18,453 nucleotides of DNA from JBHWPB01 sp043424675 (GTDB lineage Bacteria > Bacillota > Bacilli > Lactobacillales > Carnobacteriaceae_A): NCBI GenBank assembly GCA_043424675.1, contig JBHWPB010000065.1, positions 1-18,453 of the forward strand, read 5' to 3'. The notes under the pieces were generated by a model that ran no database searches, had not been told where the DNA came from, and was given only the letters and a program-made list of their open reading frames with translations. The position numbers and the translations under genes were made by a program. Below are positions 7,455 to 15,602 of the stretch, one piece after another (the first letter of the stretch is position 1; each line of letters starts with the position of its first letter).

Positions 7455-8750
7455 ATGCCAATTATTACAGATATTATTGCACGTGAAGTCTTAGATTCAA
7501 GAGGGAATCCTACAGTCGAAGCAGAGGTTTATACAGAATCTGGTGCAATGGGCCGCGGGATTGTTCCTTCTGGCGCATCAACTGGAGAATATGAAGCCGT
7601 TGAGCTCAGAGACGGTGACAGAGAACGCTATCTTGGCAAAGGTGTTTTAGAAGCCGTCGACAAGGTAGAAGAAGTGATTGCGCCAGAAATTATCGGAATG
7701 GACGCAAGAGATCAAGCAGGTATTGACCAAGTCATGAGAGAGCTGGATGGGACGCCGAACAAATCAAAGCTGGGCGCGAATGCTATTCTGGCTGTCTCGA
7801 TCGCTGTTGCCAAAGCGGCCAGTGACTACCTGGGTCTGCCTCTGTATCAATATCTCGGCGGTTTTAACGCCCGCGTTTTGCCGACTCCTATGATGAACAT
7901 TTTAAATGGAGGTTCTCACGCGGCGAATAATGTCGACTTTCAAGAATTTATGATTATGCCAGTCGGTGCTGAGAGTTTCAGCGAAGCGCTTCGTATGGGA
8001 ACAGAAATTTTCCATCACTTAGAACGAGTCTTGTCAGATAGAAACTTGAATACCAATGTTGGGGACGAAGGCGGCTTTGCTCCCGACCTTGATAGTAATG
8101 AAGAAGCTCTGCAGGTTATTATGGAAGCGATAGAAGCGGCGGGATACGTGCCGAGAGAAGATATCCTCCTTGCGCTTGATGTAGCAGCTTCTGAATTCTA
8201 TGATGCTGAAAGTAAAACTTATAATCTCGCTTCAGAAAGCCGCGAGTTAGAAGCAGAAGAACTCGTTGGAATGTATGAAGACTTGGTCGATAAGTATCCG
8301 ATTATAAGTATTGAAGACGGCTTGGATGAAGACGATTGGGAAGGGTTCTCTCTGATGACAGAACGTCTAGGGGATCGTTTACAGATTGTGGGAGATGACC
8401 TCTTCGTAACAAATACGACACGTCTGAAAGAGGGCATCAATCAAGGAATTGCCAACTCTATTTTGATCAAAATTAACCAGATCGGAACTTTAACGGAAAC
8501 TTTTGACGCCATTGAAATGGCGAAAGAGGCTTCATATACTAACGTTATCTCCCACCGCTCGGGGGAAACAGAAGATACCACCATTGCCGATATTGCAGTC
8601 GCTTCTAATGCCGGTCAAATCAAGACAGGATCCTTAAGCAGAACGGATCGTGTCGCAAAATATAACCAGCTCCTGCGAATCGAAGATGAATTGGGAGACC
8701 TCGCTATTTATAAGGGGCAAGATGTCTTTTACAATTTAATGAAAAGATAG
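7455..8750 (+). CDS. eno: Enolase
   Basis: Dehydrates 2-phosphoglycerate to phosphoenolpyruvate; cytoplasmic and, in many Gram-positives, also found on the surface. The 431-aa sequence has the N-terminal capping loop SGASTGEYEAVELRD, catalytic Glu205 in NVGDEGGFAP, Mg ligands Asp242, Glu287 (SIEDGLDEDDW) and Asp314 (VGDDLFVTN), catalytic Lys339 in LIKINQIGTLTE, SHRSGETED and Lys390. The ATG at 7455 follows AAGGAG (7441-7446), which lies inside the end of gpmI; the two genes are 2 nt apart and must share a transcript. No convincing terminator follows: the stem at 8747-8772 has no T-run, so transcripts may run on into secG. Confidence 0.98.
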   Translation: MPIITDIIAREVLDSRGNPTVEAEVYTESGAMGRGIVPSGASTGEYEAVELRDGDRERYLGKGVLEAVDKVEEVIAPEIIGMDARDQAGIDQVMRELDGTPNKSKLGANAILAVSIAVAKAASDYLGLPLYQYLGGFNARVLPTPMMNILNGGSHAANNVDFQEFMIMPVGAESFSEALRMGTEIFHHLERVLSDRNLNTNVGDEGGFAPDLDSNEEALQVIMEAIEAAGYVPREDILLALDVAASEFYDAESKTYNLASESRELEAEELVGMYEDLVDKYPIISIEDGLDEDDWEGFSLMTERLGDRLQIVGDDLFVTNTTRLKEGINQGIANSILIKINQIGTLTETFDAIEMAKEASYTNVISHRSGETEDTTIADIAVASNAGQIKTGSLSRTDRVAKYNQLLRIEDELGDLAIYKGQDVFYNLMKR

Positions 8751-8813
8751 ATAGAAAACTTTCTCAATCTATGATAAGCTGATGAGGTAGAATATAATTG
8801 AGGGAGGCTTTGC

Positions 8814-9044
8814 ATGTATAATACTTTAGTCACTATTATGTTGGTTATATCGGTTTTGCTTATTATCATTGTGGCTTTACAACCAACCAAAACGTCAAAC
8901 TCTTCCACCGCGTTCATGGGTGGGGCAAAAGATATCTTTGCTCAGACGAAAGCGCGAGGTTTTGAAGCTTTCCTTCAAAGAGCGACAATAGTTTTAGGCG
9001 CTGCTTTCATGATTATTGCAGTGATTATTGCAGCGACGAGTTGA
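8814..9044 (+). CDS. secG: Preprotein translocase subunit SecG
   Basis: Small membrane component of the SecYEG protein-export channel. The 76-aa protein has two hydrophobic segments (about 5-22 and 56-74) joined by a cytoplasmic loop with the family-typical pattern QPTKTSNSSTAFMGGAKDIF and KARGFEAFLQRAT. The ATG at 8814 follows GGGAGG (8802-8807) at 6 nt. It lies 63 nt after eno, with no clear terminator between, and is closed by its own terminator. SecG next to est-rnr-smpB is the usual Firmicute arrangement. Confidence 0.94.
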   Translation: MYNTLVTIMLVISVLLIIIVALQPTKTSNSSTAFMGGAKDIFAQTKARGFEAFLQRATIVLGAAFMIIAVIIAATS

Positions 9045-9052
9045 ATATGAGG

Positions 9053-9083
9053 AAAAAGCTGGGAGATCTTTCCTAGCTTTTTT
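9053..9083 (+). terminator. Rho-independent terminator after secG
   Basis: AAAAAGCT (9053-9060) pairs with AGCTTTTT (9075-9082), continued inward by GGGA/TTCC with one wobble, and ends in a run of T (9078-9083). An outer GAATAT/ATATTC pair (9043-9048 with 9084-9089) extends the dyad. The A-tract on the left means it could also end transcription from the other strand. Confidence 0.88.
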
Positions 9084-9099
9084 ATATTCATAAAGGAAA

Positions 9100-9126
9100 T
9101 TGACAAATGAAATAAACTCTTATAAT
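9100..9126 (+). promoter_or_regulatory. Promoter of est-rnr-smpB
   Basis: Perfect hexamers TTGACA (9100-9105) and TATAAT (9121-9126) are present, but separated by only 15 bp, shorter than the preferred 17. It directly follows the secG terminator, so it probably drives the next three genes. A second AT-rich -10-like TAAAAT at 9149-9154 has no clear -35. Confidence 0.6.
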
Positions 9127-9188
9127 ACCATTCACTGCTTATTTAGTATAAAATAAAATTAAACTGAAAATAACGGAGGAACAACAGA

Positions 9189-9947
9189 ATGAAAGACAGA
9201 ACGGTATTTTATGAAGAAGGGCCACGAGCGGTATTGTTATTACATGCTTATACGAGTACCCCAGTGGATTTCTTCTCATTTGCCAATGAGCTCAAACGTA
9301 ACAACTACACAGTCTATGCCCCAACTTTCACGGGACATGGGACTGATAATCCGGATAATTTTCTAAATAATGGAATGAAAACTTACGTAGAAGATGGCAA
9401 ACAAGCTCTAGACTTTTTGAAAGAAAAAGGCTATAAAGAAATTGCGGTGTTTGGTTTGTCTTTAGGGGGCATTGTCGCCACCTCTTTAATTGTAGAAGAT
9501 GAAAGCCAATTTATAGCTGGCGGTACCTTTTGTTCCCCAGTTATGAATATCACTGAAGATCATAATATCGATCAAAACTTCGAAAGATTGTATCGTCAGA
9601 TGAAGTCAGAAGCAGGTCACAATGATGAAGAAGTAGAAGAACTATGGAAAGAGGCGCGTCAAGAACTTGACGAAGAATTGAAAAGTATGGAACTGAGAAT
9701 CGATGACATGCTGCCTGAGTATAAGGAAATAAACTTGCCCATGTTTGTCGCTCAAGGCGGAGCTGATACTATGATTTCACCAAAACATGGTCCCGCTTTT
9801 AGAGATGAATTAGAAAAAGCAGATGTAAGTTATTATTTCTATGAAGATGCCCCACACTATATCACAGTGGGACGGAGCGGTCGCCAAGTTTTAGATGATT
9901 TCATACCATTCTTAGAGCAGCTTCCATGGACGGAGGAAAATAATTAA
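9189..9947 (+). CDS. Est30-type carboxylesterase (alpha/beta hydrolase)
   Basis: Cytoplasmic serine hydrolase of the Est30/EstA carboxylesterase family, which cleaves short-chain acyl esters in vitro; the natural substrate is unknown. The 252-aa protein has the full triad in canonical order: Ser91 in the nucleophile elbow FGLSLGG, Asp193 in QGGADTMIS and His223 in APHYI. The oxyanion-side motif reads LLLHAYTST (17-25) where the family commonly has HGFTG. A charged helical cap lies around 124-180. The ATG at 9189 follows CGGAGGA at 9 nt. The stop codon overlaps the rnr start by one base (TAATG), so the two are co-translated. Presence between secG and rnr is the conserved Firmicute location. 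Confidence 0.9.
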   Translation: MKDRTVFYEEGPRAVLLLHAYTSTPVDFFSFANELKRNNYTVYAPTFTGHGTDNPDNFLNNGMKTYVEDGKQALDFLKEKGYKEIAVFGLSLGGIVATSLIVEDESQFIAGGTFCSPVMNITEDHNIDQNFERLYRQMKSEAGHNDEEVEELWKEARQELDEELKSMELRIDDMLPEYKEINLPMFVAQGGADTMISPKHGPAFRDELEKADVSYYFYEDAPHYITVGRSGRQVLDDFIPFLEQLPWTEENN

Positions 9948-12211
9948 TGAGTAAACAAAACGAACTAGAAAAAAAGATACTTTCAGTAGTAGAAGACAGC
10001 AATCAAAAGAATCTAGAAATGAGCGAGCTGGCAGAAGCATTAGATATGACTTCTTCAGATAACTTTCAAAAGGTTGTGAAGGGTGTTGCAGCCTTAGAAA
10101 GAGAAAACAAACTTCACCTAAATGATGACGGGACGTTCTCACTCACAAATGAGGATGGCATTTACGAAGGCAGCTTCAGTGCCAGCGGACGCGGCTTTGG
10201 CTTTGTTTCAGTCGAAGGCTTTGATGATGATTTCTTCATTCCGCCTCCTGTTACGAACCACGCCATGCACAGAGATATTGTTAAGATAAAGATGACTAGA
10301 GAAGCTCAACCTTGGAACGGGAAAGGTCCTGAAGGTGCTGTTGAAGAAATTGTGGAACGCAACATAACGAGTCTCGTCGGAGAGTTTACGGCTTACGATG
10401 AAGAAGAGGTTAAAAAGACAGGACTTTATGGTTATGTTAAGCCACAGGACAAAAAGTTAACCGAACATATTATTTACATTGAAACACAAGGTGTCAGGCC
10501 AAAGAATGGGTCTATTGTTCTCATCGAGATCACAAAATATCCAGACGATAATAACCCGAAGGCACTGTTTGGCTTAGTCACGACTGAAATTGGGAATAAA
10601 AACGAACCAGGAGTAGATATCCTTTCAGTTGTCTATGATCATGGTATCCCGCAAGAGTTTTCTCCCGCCACTCTTACAGAGTTGGATGAAATTCCAGATG
10701 AGGTGCATGCCGAAGATCTAGAAGGACGTAAGGATTTAAGAGGCTTACAGACGATTACGATAGACGGTGCAGATGCCAAGGATTTAGATGATGCTATTTC
10801 TGCAAAACGTTTAGACAACGGCAATATCAAACTGGATGTGCACATTGCTGACGTTTCTCACTATGTGCGCGAGGGGAGTGCTCTCGACGAAGATGCTTTT
10901 ACACGTGGAACAAGTGTCTACCTCACAGACCGTGTGATTCCGATGCTTCCTCAAAAGTTATCGAATGGAATCTGTTCACTCAACCCAAGAGTGGACCGCC
11001 TGACTTTAAGTGCTGAAATGGAGATCGATCAAAAAGGTGAAGTTGTGCGTTATGAAATTGGGCCTTCTGTCATCTACTCCAACCAGCGTTTCACGTATGA
11101 TGAAGTAAATGGAATCTTAGAAGATGAAAATGAAACTTTACGCTCACAATATGCAGATTATGTAGATATGCTAGAAATTATGGCAGAGCTGCATGACATC
11201 TTAGAAAACAAACGCATCGCCCGCGGAGCGATCAGTTTCGATACAGATGAAGCAGAAATTATTGTCGATGAAAACGGGCACCCGACGGATATCGTCTTGC
11301 GTGAACGCCGTGTCGGTGAACGTATGATCGAATCTTTCATGCTGACAGCGAACGAAACAGTCTCAGAACATTATACGAAACGCCACTTGCCTATCTTATA
11401 CAGAGTGCACGAAAATCCAGATGAAGAAAAGGTACAGTCCTTTTTGGAATTCGCTGCAACTTTAGGTATTCAAGTGAAAGCTAAAAAAGAAAACATTACA
11501 CCTAAACAAATGCAGAATGTGATCGATGAAGTTCAAGGGAAGCCGGAAGAGACGGTCGTTACGATGACGCTTCTCCGCAGTATGCAGCAAGCACGCTATG
11601 ACGTAGAGTCATTGGGTCACTTCGGACTTGCAGCAAAGTACTACTCACACTTTACTTCACCGATTCGTCGTTACCCTGACTTAATCTTACACAGACTCAT
11701 CCATTATTATGATGAAATAGGGCAGTCTGCTCAAGATAAATCTTACTGGGAAAATGAACTGCCGGAAATCGCAGAACATTCTTCTATCGCAGAACGCCGC
11801 GCGATTGATGCAGAGCGTGATGTGGACGCGATGAAGAAGGTAGAGTATATGGCAGATAAAGTCGGTAATACTTATGACGCTGTTATTGTGTCTGTACTAG
11901 GCTTTGGAATGTTTATCCAGCTTGAAAATACAGTAGAGGGACTCATCCATATCTCAAACATGAATGAAGACTATTTCGAGTTTAACGAACAAGCTATGAT
12001 GCTGATTGGACAGAATACAGGGGCCAAATATCGTGTCGGACAGCCTGTTCGTGTAAAATTGACTAATGCCAATCTCGAACAAAATGAACTTGATTTTGAA
12101 CTGGTTCACGAGGAAGAAGAGAAAGAAGAAAAACCATTCAAATCGAAATCTACAAGAAATCAAACAGGCAAAGACCGCGAGCACTCCTTTAAAATAAAGC
12201 GTAAAAAATAA
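9947..12211 (+). CDS. rnr: Ribonuclease R (3'-5' exoribonuclease)
   Basis: Processive 3'-5' exoribonuclease of the RNase II family that degrades structured RNA and takes part with SmpB/tmRNA in non-stop mRNA removal. The 754-aa protein has an N-terminal winged helix (about 1-68), cold-shock domains (about 70-210, with GRGFGFVSVEG and DDDFFIPP), the RNB catalytic domain (about 255-580) with acidic residues Asp273, Asp279, Asp281 and Asp282 in TIDGADAKDLDDAI, and the motif HFTSPIRRYPDL. An S1 domain follows (about 640-720: GFGMFIQLENTVEGLIH), then a Lys/Arg-rich tail. It overlaps est by one base, with GGAGG inside the est 3' end as ribosome site. SmpB follows after 35 nt. Confidence 0.97.
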   Translation: MSKQNELEKKILSVVEDSNQKNLEMSELAEALDMTSSDNFQKVVKGVAALERENKLHLNDDGTFSLTNEDGIYEGSFSASGRGFGFVSVEGFDDDFFIPPPVTNHAMHRDIVKIKMTREAQPWNGKGPEGAVEEIVERNITSLVGEFTAYDEEEVKKTGLYGYVKPQDKKLTEHIIYIETQGVRPKNGSIVLIEITKYPDDNNPKALFGLVTTEIGNKNEPGVDILSVVYDHGIPQEFSPATLTELDEIPDEVHAEDLEGRKDLRGLQTITIDGADAKDLDDAISAKRLDNGNIKLDVHIADVSHYVREGSALDEDAFTRGTSVYLTDRVIPMLPQKLSNGICSLNPRVDRLTLSAEMEIDQKGEVVRYEIGPSVIYSNQRFTYDEVNGILEDENETLRSQYADYVDMLEIMAELHDILENKRIARGAISFDTDEAEIIVDENGHPTDIVLRERRVGERMIESFMLTANETVSEHYTKRHLPILYRVHENPDEEKVQSFLEFAATLGIQVKAKKENITPKQMQNVIDEVQGKPEETVVTMTLLRSMQQARYDVESLGHFGLAAKYYSHFTSPIRRYPDLILHRLIHYYDEIGQSAQDKSYWENELPEIAEHSSIAERRAIDAERDVDAMKKVEYMADKVGNTYDAVIVSVLGFGMFIQLENTVEGLIHISNMNEDYFEFNEQAMMLIGQNTGAKYRVGQPVRVKLTNANLEQNELDFELVHEEEEKEEKPFKSKSTRNQTGKDREHSFKIKRKK

Positions 12212-12246
12212 AGACCACAGAAAGAGCTGAGAAATGAGGTGAGGCT

Positions 12247-12708
12247 ATGGCGAAGGGGAAAAACACAGCGCTTGCCCAGAACCGAAAGGCAAGACATGAA
12301 TATGAGATTATCGATACAGTAGAAGCGGGAATGGTTTTACGCGGGACTGAAATCAAGTCTGTCCGCTCAGGCCAGATCAGCCTGCAAGACGGATTTGCTT
12401 CGATTGAAGACGGAGAAATCTTCTTGTTCAACGTACACATTGCGCCTTATGAGCAGGGCAACATTCACAATCATGATCCTTTGAGAAAACGAAAATTGCT
12501 CATGCATCAAAATCAAATTGATCGTTTGCACGGACAAGTCAGTCAAAAAGGAATGACTCTGATTCCTTTGAAAGTGTACATCAAAAATGGAGTAGCGAAA
12601 GTTTTAATCGGGCTTGCTAAAGGGAAGCGTCAATATGATAAACGGGAAACGATTAAACGTCGAGACCAAGAACGTCAGATCGACCGTGCCATCAAAGAGA
12701 ATTATTAA
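12247..12708 (+). CDS. smpB: SsrA-binding protein SmpB
   Basis: Binds tmRNA and delivers it to stalled ribosomes for trans-translation. The 153-aa beta-barrel protein shows the N-terminal AQNRKARHEYEI, LRGTEIKSVRSGQISLQDGF, FLFNVHIAPYEQGN, DPLRKRKLLMHQ and GLAKGKRQYDKRETIKRRD, followed by a basic C-terminal tail (RQIDRAIKENY) that folds into the decoding centre. The ATG at 12247 follows GAGGTGAGG at close spacing. It is the last gene of the est-rnr-smpB unit and is followed by a terminator; no tmRNA gene is seen in the 150 nt after it, unlike in Bacillus. Confidence 0.97.
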   Translation: MAKGKNTALAQNRKARHEYEIIDTVEAGMVLRGTEIKSVRSGQISLQDGFASIEDGEIFLFNVHIAPYEQGNIHNHDPLRKRKLLMHQNQIDRLHGQVSQKGMTLIPLKVYIKNGVAKVLIGLAKGKRQYDKRETIKRRDQERQIDRAIKENY

Positions 12709-12724
12709 ATCCTGATTACTTTCT

Positions 12725-12759
12725 GTCTTCTAGACATCTCTTGTTTAGAAGACTTTTTT
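12725..12759 (+). terminator. Rho-independent terminator of the est-rnr-smpB operon
   Basis: A perfect 8-bp stem, GTCTTCTA (12725-12732) with TAGAAGAC (12746-12753), has a 13-nt loop and six T directly after (12754-12759). Confidence 0.92.
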
Positions 12760-12794
12760 GATGAGGAGAGTCGACATCTGAGGTCCTGAGCGTT

Positions 12795-12808
12795 TGAAAG
12801 CGTTTTCT
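12795..12808 (+). promoter_or_regulatory. cre (CcpA) box upstream of fbp
   Basis: TGAAAGCGTTTTCT matches the cre consensus TGWAARCGYTWWCW at all 14 positions. It abuts a TTGACT -35-like hexamer (12808-12813). The -10 is unclear: TATGAT at 12826-12831 is only 12 bp away and a perfect TATAAT at 12840-12845 is 26 bp away, so the exact promoter is uncertain. Repression of a gluconeogenic gene by CcpA during growth on sugar would make metabolic sense; this is inference. Confidence 0.75.
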
Positions 12809-12865
12809 TGACTGGAAAAGTATGATATGATTACGGTACTATAATTATTTAAAGAGAGGTTGTCA

Positions 12866-14824
12866 ATGCAAAATTCAGAGAAATACCTAAAGTTACTTGC
12901 CCAGAAGTATCCAGATATTGACGCAGTGAGAACTGAAATCATTAATCTTGAATCTATTATGAACTTGCCGAAAGGGACAGAACACTTTGTAAGTGATATC
13001 CATGGCGAGTATGATGCTTTCGAGCATGTCTTGAGAAATGGCTCAGGAAACATCAAGCAAAAGATAAATGAAATTTTTTCTGATTCCTTGACTGTCTCAG
13101 AGAGAGACAGATTAGCAACACTTGTTTATTACCCTGAAGAAAAAATTCCACTTATTTTAGAAGACTTCGAAACACAAGAAGAAAGAGAGTCTTGGTATCG
13201 GAAAACGCTCCTTTACTTGATAGAACTTACTTTATATTGTGCAAAGAAATATACGAATAAAAAAGTGAGTAAAGCTATCCCAGCTGGTTATACTTATATT
13301 GTCAGCGAACTTCTTTTTAGAATAGACCCTTATCATGATAAAGATGCCTACTATGAAGCGATTTTAGAGACAGTCATTGCATTAGAGCAAGCAGAAGAAT
13401 TAATCACCGTTTTCTCTCATCTTATCCAACAACTCGTCGTTGACCATCTCCATGTTGTTGGAGATATCTATGATCGGGGTCCTCATCCGGAAAAAATTAT
13501 GGAGCGTTTGAAAGAGCATCACTCCTTTGACATCCAATGGGGAAACCATGATACTTTGTGGATGGGCGCGGCGAGCGGTTCCGCTGTCTGTATCGCCAAT
13601 GTGATCAGAATCTGTGCGCGTTATGATAATTTAGAGATTATTGAAGATGCTTACGGTATTCCCTTGCGGCAACTTTTAACCTTTGCACAAGAAAATTACA
13701 GTGATGATATCGGAGAGACCTTTATCCCTAAAAAAGGGCCCTACAGCGAAATGCATTACGACCAAGAAGCCACCCAGCTTGCTAAAATCCAGCAAGCTAT
13801 TGCAGTTATTCAATTCAAATTGGAAAAACAAGTCATTGACCGCAATCCAGAGTTTGAAATGGAAAACCGGCTCTTATTAGGACGGATTAATTATGACGAT
13901 ATGACAATTGAACTCGATGGAGAAACCTACCAGTTGAATCACTACGATTTTCCAACCGTCGCTCCGGAAGATCCATTTAAACTGACGAGAGAAGAAGAAT
14001 CAGTTGTTAAGCGTTTAGTAGAAAGTTTCACTCAATCTGAAGTCTTGAGAGACCATATCGCTTTCATGATCAACAATGGCAGTATGTACCTTGTCTATAA
14101 TGGTAATCTTCTTTACCATGGCTGTGTTCCAATTACTGAAAAAGGAGAATTTTTAGAATTAGAGGTCAACGGTAAAGTATATTCTGGACGAACCTTGTTT
14201 GAAGCGTTTGATGAAGCTATCCGTCAATCATTCTTTAATAAGGAAGGAGAAGACCACCAGTACTATTTAGACTTAGTCTGGTATCTCTGGACCGGAGAGG
14301 CGTCACCGCTCTTTGGCAAGGATCAAATGACAACTTTCGAGCGTTATTACATTGATGACAAAGCTGTACAGGAAGAAATAAAAAATCCCTATTATGCTGG
14401 CAGGGAAAATGAAGAAGTGATCGAGATGATTTTGGAAGAATTTGGAGCGGATAAGGAAGAAGGACGTATTATCAATGGGCATACGCCTGTTAAAGAAAGA
14501 AAAGGGGAGAACCCGCTGAAAGCTAATAATCGAATGATTGTCATCGATGGCGGCTTTTCAAAATCTTACCATGCAGAAACAGGTATTGCAGGCTATACTC
14601 TCCTTTATAATTCCTATGGGATGCAGCTTGCAACTCATGATCCTTTTACTTCCAGAAAAGATGCGGTACTTAATGAGACAGATATTATTTCAACGCGCCG
14701 AGTAGTAGAAGAAGAGGCGAAGCGACAAAAATTAAGAGATACTGATACCGGAGAAAAGTTAAAAGCGGAAAGAGATGATCTTATTGAGTTATTAGAAGCC
14801 TATGAAAAAGGAATCGTTCACTAG
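12866..14824 (+). CDS. fbp: Fructose-1,6-bisphosphatase, class III
   Basis: Removes the 1-phosphate of fructose-1,6-bisphosphate in gluconeogenesis. This is the B. subtilis Fbp (class 3) family, built on a calcineurin-like metallophosphatase core. Metal-binding motifs are visible: FVSDIHGEYD (41-50), VVGDIYDRGPHPE, WGNHDTLWMGA and, near the C-terminus, INGHTPVKERKGENP with VIDGGFSKSYH. The 652-aa length is close to the Bacillus enzyme (about 670). The ATG at 12866 fits the AGAGAGG ribosome site; the in-frame TTG at 12860 lies inside that site. The gene stands alone between terminators, with a cre box upstream, so it is likely controlled separately from the glycolytic genes that it opposes. 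Confidence 0.95.
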   Translation: MQNSEKYLKLLAQKYPDIDAVRTEIINLESIMNLPKGTEHFVSDIHGEYDAFEHVLRNGSGNIKQKINEIFSDSLTVSERDRLATLVYYPEEKIPLILEDFETQEERESWYRKTLLYLIELTLYCAKKYTNKKVSKAIPAGYTYIVSELLFRIDPYHDKDAYYEAILETVIALEQAEELITVFSHLIQQLVVDHLHVVGDIYDRGPHPEKIMERLKEHHSFDIQWGNHDTLWMGAASGSAVCIANVIRICARYDNLEIIEDAYGIPLRQLLTFAQENYSDDIGETFIPKKGPYSEMHYDQEATQLAKIQQAIAVIQFKLEKQVIDRNPEFEMENRLLLGRINYDDMTIELDGETYQLNHYDFPTVAPEDPFKLTREEESVVKRLVESFTQSEVLRDHIAFMINNGSMYLVYNGNLLYHGCVPITEKGEFLELEVNGKVYSGRTLFEAFDEAIRQSFFNKEGEDHQYYLDLVWYLWTGEASPLFGKDQMTTFERYYIDDKAVQEEIKNPYYAGRENEEVIEMILEEFGADKEEGRIINGHTPVKERKGENPLKANNRMIVIDGGFSKSYHAETGIAGYTLLYNSYGMQLATHDPFTSRKDAVLNETDIISTRRVVEEEAKRQKLRDTDTGEKLKAERDDLIELLEAYEKGIVH

Positions 14825-14847
14825 CCGTGTCCTAAAAGTGAACACTC

Positions 14848-14879
14848 AGAGAGGATCCCAGTGTGCGGATCCTTTCTTT
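14848..14879 (+). terminator. Rho-independent terminator of fbp
   Basis: AGAGAGGATCC (14848-14858) pairs with GGATCCTTTCT (14867-14877) over 11 positions with one G-T wobble, with an 8-nt loop and a short, interrupted T-tract (TTTCTTT). A competing stem ACACT (14842-14846) / AGTGT (14860-14864) would break it. Confidence 0.75.
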
Positions 14880-14943
14880 GTGGATAAAAGTTTATAAGAA
14901 AAGTACAAATTTATCTATATTGTAGTGCTCTTCACAGATTTAA

Positions 14944-14972
14944 TTGGGAAGAGGCTTTATTTTTGTTATAAT
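14944..14972 (+). promoter_or_regulatory. Promoter of the ECF transporter operon
   Basis: TTGGGA (14944-14949) and a perfect TATAAT (14967-14972) are 17 bp apart, and TGT before the -10 makes an extended -10 element. Transcription would start near 14979, leaving a leader of about 27 nt, too short for a riboswitch. Confidence 0.78.
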
Positions 14973-15005
14973 TTTAAAATAGTACGTTGTTGGAAGGAGA
15001 TTGAA

Positions 15006-15602
15006 ATGAAAAGTAAAGGTATTCAAATCAAAGACTTAGTTTCTATAGGGGTATATACAGCTATTTATTTTGTAGGAGTGGCCATAGCTGCACTTCTTTG
15101 TGTTTTTATTGTGCCTGGCTATTCTTATATTTATATTCCGATTGTGACCGCACTTCTTTCGGGAGTAGTATTTATGCTGATGGCTGCTAAAGTGCCGAAA
15201 TTCGGAGCTATCACTATCATGGGGTCGATTATGGGGTTGTTCTTTTTTGTCAGTGGACGCTTTCCACTCGCACTTATTCCAAGTGTGCTAATCAGCTTGA
15301 TAGCTGACGGTGTTGCTTATCTTTTTAAGTATAGAAGTAAAAAGGGATTACTTTTAAGCTATACGATCTTCTCGTTTTCTACAATGGGTCCCGTGTTACC
15401 GATGATATTCATGCCTGAATATTATGCTCAAGATTTATTACAGCGCGGCAAATCCATGGAATACGTGCTGAGTGCTTTTGAGTCGATCACAAACAGTACC
15501 GTCATTATTTTATTTATAGGGACTATTATTGCAGCGCTTATCGGAGGTTTGTTCGGACAGCGTATGATGAAAAAACACTTTGAAAAAGCTGGGATTGTAT
15601 AA
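15006..15602 (+). CDS. ECF transporter S component, MptD/Trep_Strep-like family, substrate unknown
   Basis: Substrate-binding membrane protein of an energy-coupling-factor importer. The 198-aa protein has about six hydrophobic segments (near 11-36, 40-62, 66-84, 86-106, 113-135, 163-187). The N-terminus KIKDLVSIGVYTAIYFVG-like pattern and GRFPLALIPSVLISLIADG resemble the Trep_Strep (MptD) group, whose substrates are mostly undefined. The ATG at 15006 follows AAGGAGA and is preferred over an upstream in-frame TTG at 14925, which lies before the promoter. The stop overlaps the next start by one base (TAATG), and the next two genes are EcfT and a fused EcfA, so this is a dedicated S-T-A operon. 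It is not recognisable to me as a known vitamin type such as RibU, ThiT or BioY. Family assignment is by pattern recall and needs a profile search. Confidence 0.8.
   Translation: MKSKGIQIKDLVSIGVYTAIYFVGVAIAALLCVFIVPGYSYIYIPIVTALLSGVVFMLMAAKVPKFGAITIMGSIMGLFFFVSGRFPLALIPSVLISLIADGVAYLFKYRSKKGLLLSYTIFSFSTMGPVLPMIFMPEYYAQDLLQRGKSMEYVLSAFESITNSTVIILFIGTIIAALIGGLFGQRMMKKHFEKAGIV

Noticed and set aside
8747..8772. Stem after eno (ATAGAT/ATCTAT with inner AGAAA/TTTCT) as a terminator
   Set aside because: It is weak, A-T rich and not followed by a T-run.
8793..8798. TATAAT before secG as a promoter
   Set aside because: No acceptable -35 lies 15-19 bp upstream, and transcription would start inside the secG ribosome site.
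14925..15005. TTG start for the ECF S component 27 codons upstream
   Set aside because: It lies upstream of the predicted transcription start and has no ribosome site.
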